Positions 1 through 7,303 are shown, counted from the first letter of the stretch. The stretch is DNA of 9,178 bases from JBNJEM01 sp051745935 (GCA_051745935.1 JBNJEM010000301.1:1-9178), one strand, 5' to 3'. The notes: a model not told the origin generated them from the sequence alone. Translations and numbers: made by a program.

Positions 1-282
1 GGGTGGAAAGCCGCCCGGCGCAGGCCGTCCTTCCGTTGGTCGGACTCGCGGCACACAAAGTCATCCGCGACCGGTATATATTTCAGGCGGTCGGATTTGG
101 GCGGGTGGAAAGCCGCCCGGCGCAGGCCGTCCTTCCGTTGGTCGGACTCGCGGCACACAAAGTCATCCGCGACCGGTATATATTTCAGGCGGTCGGATTT
201 GCGCGGGTGGAAAGCTGCTCGACGCAGGCCGTCCTCCCGTTGGTCGGACTCGCGGCACACAAAGTCATCCGCGACCGGTATA
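1..282 (+). repeat. Tandem array A of a 102-bp repeat (2 full units plus 78 bp)
   Basis: Units start at 1, 103 and 205, each opening with GGGTGGAAAGC. The first two are almost identical. The third has a few substitutions and stops matching after CCGGTATA at about 282. The array probably continues left of the window. The unit contains GTTGGTCGGACTCGCGG, GTCATCCGCGACCGG and TATATATTTCAGGCGG. Because 102 is 34 codons and the unit has few stops, several frames on both strands stay open through the array, so an open frame here is weak evidence of coding. The same family recurs at 5847-6053. There are no spacers between units, so this is not a CRISPR array. Confidence 0.95.
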
Positions 283-415
283 GTACACGGGGGCGAACAG
301 AGGGGGGGCATCGGGGCCCGGTTGCTCATGCCGAAAATGGTCCGCCATACTCGGTGTCGTTTCCGACGGGGCTAGGGAACGGCTCAGGAATAACTGCGGT
401 GTTTTTCGGAGGGGT

Positions 416-488
416 GGCACTGGCTGAGCGAGCGGCAAGACGCGTTCCCTCTCCCAAAAACGGGGATCGCGAGCGGAGCCAGTGTGCC
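416..488 (+). other. Nested hairpin in the 5' leader of the fusion gene
   Basis: An outer stem pairs GGCACTGGCT (416-425) with AGCCAGTGTGCC (477-488), leaving a two-base bulge. An inner stem pairs CGCGTTCCC (441-449, extendable to T450) with GGGGATCGCG (462-471), with one mismatch and an 11-base loop. It ends 74 bases before the ATG at 563 and has no T tract, so it does not look like a terminator. It could be a structured leader RNA or a relic of an inverted-repeat element. The rest of 283-562 shows no convincing gene or promoter. Confidence 0.5.
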
Positions 489-562
489 GGACGATTCGAA
501 GGCACGTTGAATTGCGAAGTTATTCTTGAGCGAGCCCTAGCCATATTCCTGCGGGGGGATAC

Positions 563-3500
563 ATGAACATTCTGATGCTGACGAACACGTATCTGCCGCA
601 CGTGGGCGGTGTCGCTCGTTCCGTGGATGCGTTCGCGCGGGAGTATCGGCGACGGGGACATGCGGTATTAATCGTGGCTCCCCAGTTCCCGAAAACGCCC
701 TCCGAGGAGGAGGGCGTGATTCGGGTTCCGGCGATCCAAAACTTCAATGGCAGCGATTTTTCGGTGCGGCTTCCGGTCCCCAGCCATCTGAACAAGGCGT
801 TGCGCGCGTTCGGCCCCCAGATCGTCCATGCACATCACCCGTTTCTCCTCGGCGACACCGCGTTGCGGGTGGCGGCGGAGTTGGATCTCCCGCTGGTATT
901 TCAACATCACACCATGTATGAGCGGTACACGCATTACGTGCCGGGGGATTCTTCGACGTTGAAGCGGTTCGTGATCGATTTGTCGACGGAGTACGCCAAT
1001 CTCTGCGATCAAGTCTTCGCGCCCAGTGAAAGCGTCGCGGCGATTCTCCGCGACCGGCACGTGGAAACACCCATCGAGGTGCTACCGACGGGCGTTGACG
1101 TGCCGCGTTTCGCCAAGGGCGACGGCGGCCGATTGCGGCGGGAGCTGGGGATTCCCGACACCGCCTTCGTGGTCGGTTATTTGGGCCGGTTGTCGCCGGA
1201 GAAAAACCTGGAGTTTTTGGCGGAGGCCGTGGCCCGCTTTCTGCGGGGCCGCGACGATGCACATTTTCTGACGGTCGGGGATGGTCGATCCAGGGATGAG
1301 GTGCGGCGGATCTTCGACCGTTACCGGCTCGGTGACCGGCTGCACCTGGCTGGCACTCGCCAGGGGCAAGATTTGGTGGACGCGTACCACGCGATGGACG
1401 TGTTCGCGTTCGCCTCCCAGTCGGAGACGCAAGGCATGGTGCTGACCGAGGCCATGGCCGCTGGTCTGCCGGTGGTGGGGCTCGACGCGCCGGGGGTGCG
1501 GGAAGTGGTGGAGGACCAGGCCAACGGCCGCCAAGTACCGGGAGAGGATCCCGAGCAGTTCGCGGCCGGGTTGCGTTCGATCGCGGACCTGGATTCGCAA
1601 CAGTACCAACGGTATTCCGACACGGCCCGCCGCACCGCCGACCGGTTTTCGATGCCCGTTTGTGCCGAAAAGGCGCTGAACATCTACCAAGGGCTCATCG
1701 AGACCCGGCCGGGGCCCGCCTTGGGAGCGCGGGATTGGGAAAGAAGATGGCAACCGATTCTCTGGCGGGTCCAGACCGAATGGGAGCTGCTCTCCACGCG
1801 GGCCCAAGCAGCCGGGAAGGCTGTCTTCGGCCCGAGCCTCTTGTGGCGGTGGCCGGTCGTGCTGCTCCGGCGAATCCGCCGACTGATGAGCCGCAGCGAG
1901 TGGATGGTGCGTCTTTTCGGTCTGAGTGTCTCACGGGGAACGGCCGCCGAACCGGGATTGATCATGATCCAGATTGATGGACTCGGACGGGACCAGTTCG
2001 AACGGGCCTTGACGCACAAGCGGCTCCCGTTCCTGCAGCGGTTTTTGCGCAGGGAGCACTATCAGCTTCGTACACTTTATTCCGGGATGCCATCCACCAC
2101 GCCGGCGGTGCAAGGGGAACTGTTTTACGGCGTGAGCGGCGCGGTTCCGGCTTTCGCCTTTCGCGATTCGCAGACGGGGCGGAGGGTGCGGATGTACGAG
2201 CCGGCCGCGGCCGCCAAACTACAGAAGCAGCTATCTCTTCAAGGCCGGGGCCTGTTGGAGGAAGGAGCGGTTTACAGCGATATTCTGGCGGGCAGCGCCC
2301 GTGAAAGCCATTACTGCCCCGCCACCGCCGGCTGGGAAAAGGCCTTGCGGACGTTGAATTGGTTTTCGCTCTTCGGCGCCGTGGTGCTGCATTTCTGGAG
2401 TGCCGTGCGAATCGTCACGCTGCTGGGCGTGGAGACCGTGCTGGCGCTGGTGGACTTCGCTCGCGGCCTCATCCAGGGGCACCATTTGGTTCCCGAGTTG
2501 AAGTTTGTCCCCTCCCGCGTGGCCATCTCCGTGTTGCTGCGCGAACTGGTCACCGCGGGAGCGTGCGTGGACGCGGCGCGAGGGTTGCCAATCGTTCACC
2601 TGACGTTTCTCGGTTACGACGAACAGGCCCACCGCCGCGGTCCCGGTTCCATGTTTGCGCATTGGTCATTGAAAGGCATCGACGACGCGATCCGCCGCAT
2701 TGCCACGGTCGCCCACCGCTCCGCCCGCCGCGACTACCAGATCTGGATCTACTCCGATCATGGACAGGAAAGCGTGGTTCCGTACGAGGAGTTGCAAGGC
2801 GTGTCGATACATGAGGCGGTTGCCGAGGCTGTTTTGACACAGCCAGGGCAACAGTCCGCCGCGGCCGCGACAAGAGCGGACGGAATCCAGCACTCCCGTT
2901 CGCAGTGGCTGGGAGGTGGACGGTTGCAGCGATTGCTCTGGTGGGGCAGGGCTCCGAAAAGCGGGATCTCCGAGGACGGTCTGCTCATTGCCATGGGGCC
3001 CCTCGGACACGTCTACCCCCCTGAACCGCTTTCCATGGAACAGCGCGACCGCGCGGCACGACAGCTGGTCACCGACGCCGGCGTCCCCCTCGTGCTATCC
3101 GCCACGGAGGAGGGGCATGCCCGGGCGTGGAACGTCCGTGGCACGTTCCGGTTGCCGGAAGAGGCAGCCGAGGTGCTGGGAGCCTCTCATCCGGTGCGGG
3201 ATCTGGTTGCGGAAGATCTCGTACGCTTGTGCCACCATCCCGATGCCGGTGAACTGGTCATTAGCGGCTGGCGGCCCGACGGACAGTTGGTCACGTTTCC
3301 GCGGGAACGTGGCGCCCACGGCGGCCCTGGCATGCACGAAACTCGCGGATTCGCCCTCCTGCCCGCCGACGCCATTCCCGCGTCCGAACATGGGAAAGTG
3401 ATCCGGCCACTCGAGTTGCGGGGGGCCGCGTTGAAGACGCTGGGACGCCGCCCCCGAACGCCTCGCTCACCAAGTGAACCGGGCCCGGAAGGAGCTACTC

Positions 3501-4279
3501 TCCGCGTGGTCACGTACAATGTACACTCCTGCGTTGGCGTCGACGGCAAACTGTCCCCGGCCCGCATCGCCCGAGTCATCGCTCAGTGGGATCCAGACGT
3601 CGTGGCCCTGCAAGAACTCGACGTGGGCCGCCACCGAACCCATCACGTCGATCAAGTGGAGGCGATCGCGAGAGAATTGCGGATGGAACATCGGTTCCAC
3701 CCCGCCTTCCAGGTGGAAAGTGAACAGTACGGCAATGCCGTGCTGAGCCGGTATCCCATGCGGGTGATGGAAGCTGGCCCCCTACCCAAACTTCCTAGCC
3801 GCGGAACCCAGGAACCTCGGAGTGCCCTCTGGGTGTCGCTGGATGTGGAAGGCCAGCAGTGGCAGTTGATTAACGTTCATCTCGGCTTGTCGGCTCGCGA
3901 ACGTATGGCTCAGGTGGAAACGCTCCTGGGCGAACGATGGCTTGACAATCCGCGATGCCGGGAGCCCCGTTTGCTGTGCGGGGATCTAAACGCCGGCTCG
4001 ACGTCGCGCCCGCACCGGAAACTCGCCACGTGCCTGTCCGATGCCCAGTCTCGGCTTGCCCGGAGGCGCCGGCTGCGGACCTTCCCCAGCCGCTTGGCGC
4101 TGGTGCGATTGGACCACGTCTTCGTGGGGTCTCAAGTTGACGTCGTCAACGCGGAAGTCTTGTCTTCCAAACTGGCTCGCGTGGCTTCCGATCACTTGCC
4201 GCTTCTCGTTGAAGTGCGCGTGGCGAAACAGGCCAAAGACGGAAATCACCGGAGTGTGCGTGACGATAAGGGGGCGTAG
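563..4279 (+). CDS. Three-domain fusion: GT4 glycosyltransferase, alkaline-phosphatase-superfamily phosphodiesterase, and EEP phosphatase
   Basis: A 1238-residue protein with an unbroken frame. Residues 1-380 are a GT4 glycosyltransferase: glycine-rich HVGGVARS near the N-terminus, HHTMYERYTHYVPGD (115-129) as in diacylglycerol glucosyltransferases, the donor-site pair R209/K214, and an EX7E motif at E288/E296. Residues 464-960 are an alkaline-phosphatase-superfamily (NPP/type I phosphodiesterase) domain: D472 in IQIDG, nucleophile region STTP (511-514), D686 and H690 in LGYDEQAH, D732/H733 in SDHG, and H919 in GAHGGPG. A hydrophobic stretch (about 600-637) inside it suggests membrane contact. 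Residues 978-1220 are an EEP domain with N986, E1018, NVH (1104-1106), GDLN (1140-1143), DH (1184-1185) and SDH (1209-1211). All three catalytic sets look intact. Basic linkers (about 425-445 and 960-977) join the domains. The start ATG follows a G-run (553-558) and opens the normal GT4 N-terminus. Substrates are unknown; lipid-linked ones are my inference. Confidence 0.93.
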   Translation: MNILMLTNTYLPHVGGVARSVDAFAREYRRRGHAVLIVAPQFPKTPSEEEGVIRVPAIQNFNGSDFSVRLPVPSHLNKALRAFGPQIVHAHHPFLLGDTALRVAAELDLPLVFQHHTMYERYTHYVPGDSSTLKRFVIDLSTEYANLCDQVFAPSESVAAILRDRHVETPIEVLPTGVDVPRFAKGDGGRLRRELGIPDTAFVVGYLGRLSPEKNLEFLAEAVARFLRGRDDAHFLTVGDGRSRDEVRRIFDRYRLGDRLHLAGTRQGQDLVDAYHAMDVFAFASQSETQGMVLTEAMAAGLPVVGLDAPGVREVVEDQANGRQVPGEDPEQFAAGLRSIADLDSQQYQRYSDTARRTADRFSMPVCAEKALNIYQGLIETRPGPALGARDWERRWQPILWRVQTEWELLSTRAQAAGKAVFGPSLLWRWPVVLLRRIRRLMSRSEWMVRLFGLSVSRGTAAEPGLIMIQIDGLGRDQFERALTHKRLPFLQRFLRREHYQLRTLYSGMPSTTPAVQGELFYGVSGAVPAFAFRDSQTGRRVRMYEPAAAAKLQKQLSLQGRGLLEEGAVYSDILAGSARESHYCPATAGWEKALRTLNWFSLFGAVVLHFWSAVRIVTLLGVETVLALVDFARGLIQGHHLVPELKFVPSRVAISVLLRELVTAGACVDAARGLPIVHLTFLGYDEQAHRRGPGSMFAHWSLKGIDDAIRRIATVAHRSARRDYQIWIYSDHGQESVVPYEELQGVSIHEAVAEAVLTQPGQQSAAAATRADGIQHSRSQWLGGGRLQRLLWWGRAPKSGISEDGLLIAMGPLGHVYPPEPLSMEQRDRAARQLVTDAGVPLVLSATEEGHARAWNVRGTFRLPEEAAEVLGASHPVRDLVAEDLVRLCHHPDAGELVISGWRPDGQLVTFPRERGAHGGPGMHETRGFALLPADAIPASEHGKVIRPLELRGAALKTLGRRPRTPRSPSEPGPEGATLRVVTYNVHSCVGVDGKLSPARIARVIAQWDPDVVALQELDVGRHRTHHVDQVEAIARELRMEHRFHPAFQVESEQYGNAVLSRYPMRVMEAGPLPKLPSRGTQEPRSALWVSLDVEGQQWQLINVHLGLSARERMAQVETLLGERWLDNPRCREPRLLCGDLNAGSTSRPHRKLATCLSDAQSRLARRRRLRTFPSRLALVRLDHVFVGSQVDVVNAEVLSSKLARVASDHLPLLVEVRVAKQAKDGNHRSVRDDKGA

Positions 4280-4281
4280 CC

Positions 4282-4462
4282 GTTCACGGGTGCCGCTACA
4301 CGGCCTGGACACGCAAGGCCCGCATGGATGCCACGAGCCCGCATGGATGCCACGGGCCCGCATGGATGCCACGGGCCCGCATGGATGCCACGGGCCCGCA
4401 TGGATGCCACGGGCTTGTCCCGTGGTGGTTCACGCTCGCCGCTACAAACCGGCCAGACACAC
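4282..4462. repeat. Imperfect direct repeat of about 33-35 bp flanking the 19-bp array
   Basis: The segment 4282-4314 (GTTCACGGGTGCCGCTACA, then CGGCCTGGACACGC) resembles 4428-4462 (GTTCACGCTCGCCGCTACA, then AACCGGCCAGACACAC), with a few substitutions and a two-base insertion. The copies lie on either side of the 19-bp tandem array, suggesting that the convergent intergenic region grew by local duplication of one element. Confidence 0.65.
4319..4413. repeat. Tandem array, 19-bp unit x 5
   Basis: The unit is CCCGCATGGATGCCACGGG, starting at 4319, 4338, 4357, 4376 and 4395. Only the first copy differs visibly (ends CGAG instead of CGGG). Each unit contains the small dyad GCAT-GG-ATGC, and its CCCG/CGGG ends are also complementary. 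The last unit merges into the left arm of the inverted repeat at 4404, so the array probably arose by amplification of that arm's edge. It begins 40 bases after the stop codon of the fusion gene. Confidence 0.95.
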
Positions 4463-4519
4463 CACTCCTGGCCGTCGGTAGCGTGGAACGTAACGAACCA
4501 CGGGACAAGCCCGTGGCAT
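4404..4519. repeat. 116-bp element with 23-bp perfect inverted ends
   Basis: The arms 4404-4426 and 4497-4519 are exact reverse complements over 23 bases. Each arm is itself a hairpin: CCACGGG, five-base loop, CCCGTGG (4407-4425 and 4498-4516). Between them are weaker complementary blocks (CCGGCCAG near 4449 and CTGGCCGTCGG near 4468). It lies between two convergent genes and could fold in transcripts from either side, so it may act as a bidirectional transcript end, but no T tract follows. It resembles a REP/MITE-type element. Confidence 0.85.
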
Positions 4520-4600
4520 TTGCATCCGGCAAAGCCCTTTTTCAACACGTGCAACGGAAGTGCGAACGTCCGCGGATATCAGTTTCTTGCCCATGAACGG

Positions 4601-5773
4601 TTAACGGCCCGGCTTCCCCCCCTGGATTCCCGTTTCCGCCCGCCGTTGTTCGATGATCTGGTCGAGTGCCTCCTTGAGTCGCACGAGAATCTGGTCGTAC
4701 GGCCACGCGCCCACGTGCTCGCTTCCGCGCTTTAAGTTGACATACCGCGGGCCACACCATAGCCCGAGGTCCGCATCGTCGGTCTCGCCTGGTCCGTTCA
4801 CGCGGCACCCCATCACGGCGATCGTGATGGGATGATCCTTGGCGTACGCCGTCATCTGCTTAACGTGTTGCGCCAATTCCACGAACGCTTGGTTTTCCAC
4901 TCGCGAGCAACTGGGACAAGCCACGATATTCAGCCGCGTGGGCTCCAACTCACTTTCACTGAGCAGGCGGTGCGCCTGCACGTCGGCCAAGATCCGTCGT
5001 CCCGCCGCGATCTCTTGACCTTTCTGGTCGTTGGGCACGGTAAGCGATACGCGAATCGTGTCGCCCACCCCGGCCATCAGCAACGGCTCGAACGCGCGGC
5101 GAGTCTTCAGGACACCTTCAGGGGGCAATCCCGCCTCGGTGACCCCCAAATGGACCGGGATATCGGGCCGGGCCTCGGCGAATCGCTGGTTCGCCTTCAC
5201 GACCTTGGCCGGATCTGAATCCTTGAGGGATACGCAATAGCGGCTAAAGTCAACCGAATCGAGGAAAGCACAGTGCTCCAATGCGCTCTCGACCATCGGT
5301 GTGATGGAATCGGCGGACGCATACTTCGCTCGCTTTTCCGGGTCCACACTGCCACAATTCACCCCCACCCGGAGCGCGCAGTCATGCTGCTTGGCCGTCT
5401 CCGCGATATATTGGACTTTTTCCTGCCATGGCTTGTCGCGCTCGAAGTGATACAAGTGGCCCGGATTGTAACGGATTTTGTCCACGTGGGGCGCCACGAG
5501 CCGAGTCAGTCGATAGTTTTCTTGGAGGTCAACGGACAAATTAACATTTGTGCGCTGGCGTATTGCAGCCAACGCCCTCGCGTCAGCTTCATTATCCACC
5601 GCGACCCGCACGACATCGGCGCCCGCTTCGGCCAATTGCTTGACTTGTTCAACCGTCGCGTCAATATCCCGCGTACGCGTCGAGGTCATGCTTTGAACCG
5701 CGATTCGATTGCCGTTGCCAATGGTGATCGAGCCGATGCGCACGGCGCGGGTCGGGTTGCGTTGGTTATCCAT
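4601..5773 (-). CDS. ispG: 4-hydroxy-3-methylbut-2-enyl diphosphate synthase (IspG/GcpE)
   Basis: The enzyme converts 2-C-methyl-D-erythritol 2,4-cyclodiphosphate to HMBPP, the penultimate step of the MEP isoprenoid pathway, using an iron-sulfur cluster and reduced flavodoxin or ferredoxin. The 390-residue protein is the short bacterial type (TIM barrel plus reductase-like domain, without the plant/Chlamydia insert). Visible motifs are VQSMTSTRTRD (26-36), the barrel strands DVVRVAV and VNLSVDL, RYNPGHL, RVGVNCGS, and the cluster ligands C286, C289 (CPSCSR) and C323 (MGCRVNGPGE), with conserved E330. I place the start at the ATG at 5773 (MDNQRNPTRAVRIGS) because the family homology begins there. 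The frame is open further upstream to 5941, but that part is translated 102-bp repeat and is probably not protein. The ribosome-binding site is weak. The gene converges on the fusion gene with a 321-base gap. Confidence 0.97.
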   Translation of the reverse strand: MDNQRNPTRAVRIGSITIGNGNRIAVQSMTSTRTRDIDATVEQVKQLAEAGADVVRVAVDNEADARALAAIRQRTNVNLSVDLQENYRLTRLVAPHVDKIRYNPGHLYHFERDKPWQEKVQYIAETAKQHDCALRVGVNCGSVDPEKRAKYASADSITPMVESALEHCAFLDSVDFSRYCVSLKDSDPAKVVKANQRFAEARPDIPVHLGVTEAGLPPEGVLKTRRAFEPLLMAGVGDTIRVSLTVPNDQKGQEIAAGRRILADVQAHRLLSESELEPTRLNIVACPSCSRVENQAFVELAQHVKQMTAYAKDHPITIAVMGCRVNGPGETDDADLGLWCGPRYVNLKRGSEHVGAWPYDQILVRLKEALDQIIEQRRAETGIQGGKPGR

Positions 5774-5846
5774 GGTTCGGCTCACGTTGATGGAACATCC
5801 GGTTTCGTGACCGGATCCCGTTCTGGTGATCCAGCCAATCAAATTG

Positions 5847-6053
5847 TATTTCAAGCGGTTGGGGTTTTTCCGGCTGGAAAGCTGCCCGACGCAAGCCGTC
5901 CTCCCGTTGGTCGGACTCGCGGCGGAGAAAGTCATCCGCAACCGGTATATATTTCAAGCGGTTGGATTCTTCCGGCTGGAAAGCTGCCCGACGCAAGCCG
6001 TCCTCCCGTTGGTCGGACTCGCGGCGGAGAAAGTCATCCGCAACCGGTATATA
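5847..6053 (+). repeat. Tandem array B of the 102-bp repeat family
   Basis: A partial unit tail (5847-5871), one full unit from 5872, and a third from 5974 that stops at about 6053 after CCGGTATATA. The period is exactly 102 bp, as in array A, and the + strand orientation is the same. The two units here are nearly identical to each other but differ from array A at about ten positions per unit (for example GGCTGGAAAGCTGCCCGACG against GGGTGGAAAGCCGCCCGGCG). This points to homogenisation within each array. The array lies 74 bases upstream of the ispG start codon, so the ispG promoter must lie in or near it. Confidence 0.95.
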
Positions 6054-6423
6054 GCGCTCTCGATCCACCGGCACGCGGAGCGCGAGGTGGCATGCCGGGC
6101 CACCGCCCGCCGGCTTGTACCGAAAACGCTTGACCACACCCTCGTGGTTACTGCTGTCGTGTTTGGATTGGTGTAGCGTATAACTCGGCTCGAAAAACGT
6201 CAACGAACCCTCGAGGGATCGGACTTCCGACGCGTCACCCCCATCGCGTCCCCCCATTCGACCCGTGGTACGCGTCGGAGCCCCCACTCCCACGTTCCTT
6301 TCCGGCCAGTTCAGCCTTTTTTCCTCGGGCGGTACACCACCGGCGGGCTGCCCAGAAAAGCCGGAATCGATAGCCGAAAGACTGGCCACCGAATCTTGAT
6401 CCCCTCTCGCCGCCCAGAGTTTC
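6054..6423. other. Non-coding stretch, no supported gene
   Basis: No gene recognised. A minus-strand frame remains open from 6389 through array B to 5766, but its product has low-complexity, Arg/Gly-rich composition and no recognisable domain, and much of it is translated repeat. A short inverted repeat (GCGCTC at 6054-6059, GAGCGC at 6078-6083) directly abuts the last unit of array B. Confidence 0.5.
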
Positions 6424-6605
6424 GGCTGAGGAAAACCTCGGAAATTGGGGAAACCAGAAGGACTAGGTGTTTACAGCTCGTAACAAAACGGGCTACAAGG
6501 ACTTAGAACCCATAACAAAACCATGCCGATGTCCCGTAATCCAAAGGGGGGTTCTGGAAACGAGAGCTCGGTTTTGTTACCGGCTGTTAAAGTTTTTCCT
6601 CCCCC
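6424..6605 (+). repeat. Diverged, internally deleted half-copy of the palindromic element
   Basis: The segment 6424-6466 (GGCTGAGGAAAACCTCGG, then AATTGGGGAAACCAGAAGG) matches both outer ends of the 7423-8104 palindrome. Positions 6482-6502 are a 21-base exact match to 7711-7731, and TAAAGTTTTTCC (6588-6599) matches 7733-7744. The three blocks have the same order and orientation as in the left arm of the palindrome but are closer together. The segment also has its own dyad: GTAACAAAAC (6480-6489) with GTTTTGTTAC (6571-6580), and AGAACCC (6505-6511) with GGGTTCT (6549-6555), both centred at 6530. It lies upstream of trmL. Confidence 0.75.
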
Positions 6606-6639
6606 CCGGAGCCCGCCAAGTCTGGTATCGAGCGGTGTC

Positions 6640-6668
6640 TTGACGTGGGCCTCCGGAGCTGGTATTGG
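6640..6668 (+). promoter_or_regulatory. Possible trmL promoter
   Basis: TTGACG (6640-6645), a 17-base spacer, then TATTGG (6663-6668). The -35 is good but the -10 is poor. If used, transcription would start about at the GTG proposed for trmL, giving a leaderless message. That would fit the lack of a well-spaced ribosome-binding site. Tentative. Confidence 0.3.
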
Positions 6669-6674
6669 GATTTC

Positions 6675-7142
6675 GTGAGTCAATTTCCACCGCTACATAT
6701 CGTCTTGCATCGCCCCGAGATTCCGCAGAACACGGGGAATATCGGTCGCACGTGCGTTGCGCTCAACGCGAAACTCTGGCTGGTCCGGCCGCTGGGGTTC
6801 TCGCTCGACGCTCGGCATTTGCGCCGAGCGGGCTTGGACTACTGGAAACACCTTAATTGGGAGGTGGTTAACGAATGGGCAAAGGTGCCGCCAAGGATTC
6901 CAGACGGCCGGTTCTGGTTTTTTACCAAAAAGGCGACCACTGTGTACAGCGACGTGGCTTATCAGCCGGGTGATGTACTGGTGTTTGGCGGGGAAGCTGA
7001 GGGACTGCCGCGTTCGCTGCTCGACCAGTACCCCGATCGGCGTCTTCGCATCCCGATCGGACCACGCGTGCGCAGCTTGAATCTGGCCAATGCCGTAGCC
7101 GTGGCGGCATACGAAGCGGTGCGTCAGTGGGGCGTGCGATGA
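6675..7142 (+). CDS. trmL: tRNA (cytidine/uridine-34-2'-O)-methyltransferase, SPOUT family
   Basis: A 155-residue protein, close to the usual TrmL length (E. coli about 157). TrmL uses S-adenosylmethionine to methylate the 2'-O of the wobble nucleotide in tRNA-Leu isoacceptors. Motifs are HRPEIPQNTGNIGRTC (12-27), FSLDARHLRRAGLDYW (42-57), VFGGEAEGLP (103-112) and RSLNLANAVAVAAYEA (133-148), which builds the trefoil-knot cofactor site. I chose the GTG at 6675 because family homology begins within a few residues (PLHIVLHRPEIP). The upstream GTG at 6645 would add ten unconserved residues. GGAG at 6655-6658 is too far from 6675 to serve as a good ribosome-binding site. The gene is monocistronic and flanked on both sides by copies of the palindromic element. 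Assignment to TrmL rather than another SpoU-like enzyme rests on the short length and these motifs. Confidence 0.93.
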   Translation: MSQFPPLHIVLHRPEIPQNTGNIGRTCVALNAKLWLVRPLGFSLDARHLRRAGLDYWKHLNWEVVNEWAKVPPRIPDGRFWFFTKKATTVYSDVAYQPGDVLVFGGEAEGLPRSLLDQYPDRRLRIPIGPRVRSLNLANAVAVAAYEAVRQWGVR

Positions 7143-7145
7143 GAA

Positions 7146-7198
7146 CCTCTCTCACCCAATTTGCTCAAGCCAGGATCGAACGTTCGGTGCGAGAGAGG
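7146..7198 (+). terminator. Hairpin just after trmL, possible transcript end
   Basis: CCTCTCTC (7146-7153) pairs perfectly with GAGAGAGG (7191-7198). The 37-base loop includes the palindrome CGAACGTTCG (7177-7186). It begins four bases after the trmL stop codon. No T tract follows, so intrinsic termination is uncertain; it could instead stabilise the 3' end. Confidence 0.4.
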
Positions 7199-7243
7199 AA
7201 CAATCCCACGTGTGGAGCTCTGGTTTTAGCGATAAATGGTCCG

Positions 7244-7303
7244 TTGCCGCTTTTATCCGTGCTCCTTTATCCGTGGTCCGATTCGAACGGAAAAAAGCGG
7301 CAA
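7244..7303. repeat. Strong 17-bp inverted repeat (hairpin)
   Basis: 7244-7260 (TTGCCGCTTTTATCCGT) is complementary to 7287-7303 (ACGGAAAAAAGCGGCAA) at 16 of 17 positions. The left arm and loop contain a direct repeat TTTATCCGTG (7252 and 7266). The ATCCGTG word recurs in the large palindrome to the right. The hairpin could work as a terminator or be another small dispersed element; nothing coding is present. Confidence 0.75.

Noticed and set aside
1..282. CRISPR array
   Set aside because: Units of 102 bp directly abut each other without variable spacers, and no cas gene is present.
3..566. 187-codon open frame across array A on the plus strand, with a repeating 34-residue motif
   Set aside because: It exists because the repeat length is a multiple of three and the unit lacks stops. 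Other frames of the same array are also open, and the part after the array (283-566) has no recognisable protein features.
4246..4735. Open frames through the 19-bp tandem repeat reading as GPHGCHGPAWMPRAR-like peptides
   Set aside because: 19 is not a multiple of three, so the peptides cycle through all frames; this is repeat-driven, not coding.
5774..5941. N-terminal extension of ispG by 56 codons
   Set aside because: The extension is translated repeat and spacer sequence, and IspG homology begins at the ATG at 5773.
5766..6389. 207-codon minus-strand open frame ending over the ispG start codon
   Set aside because: Much of it is translated 102-bp repeat and the rest is low-complexity without a domain. 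The overlap with the ispG start is suggestive of coupling but not enough to call a gene.
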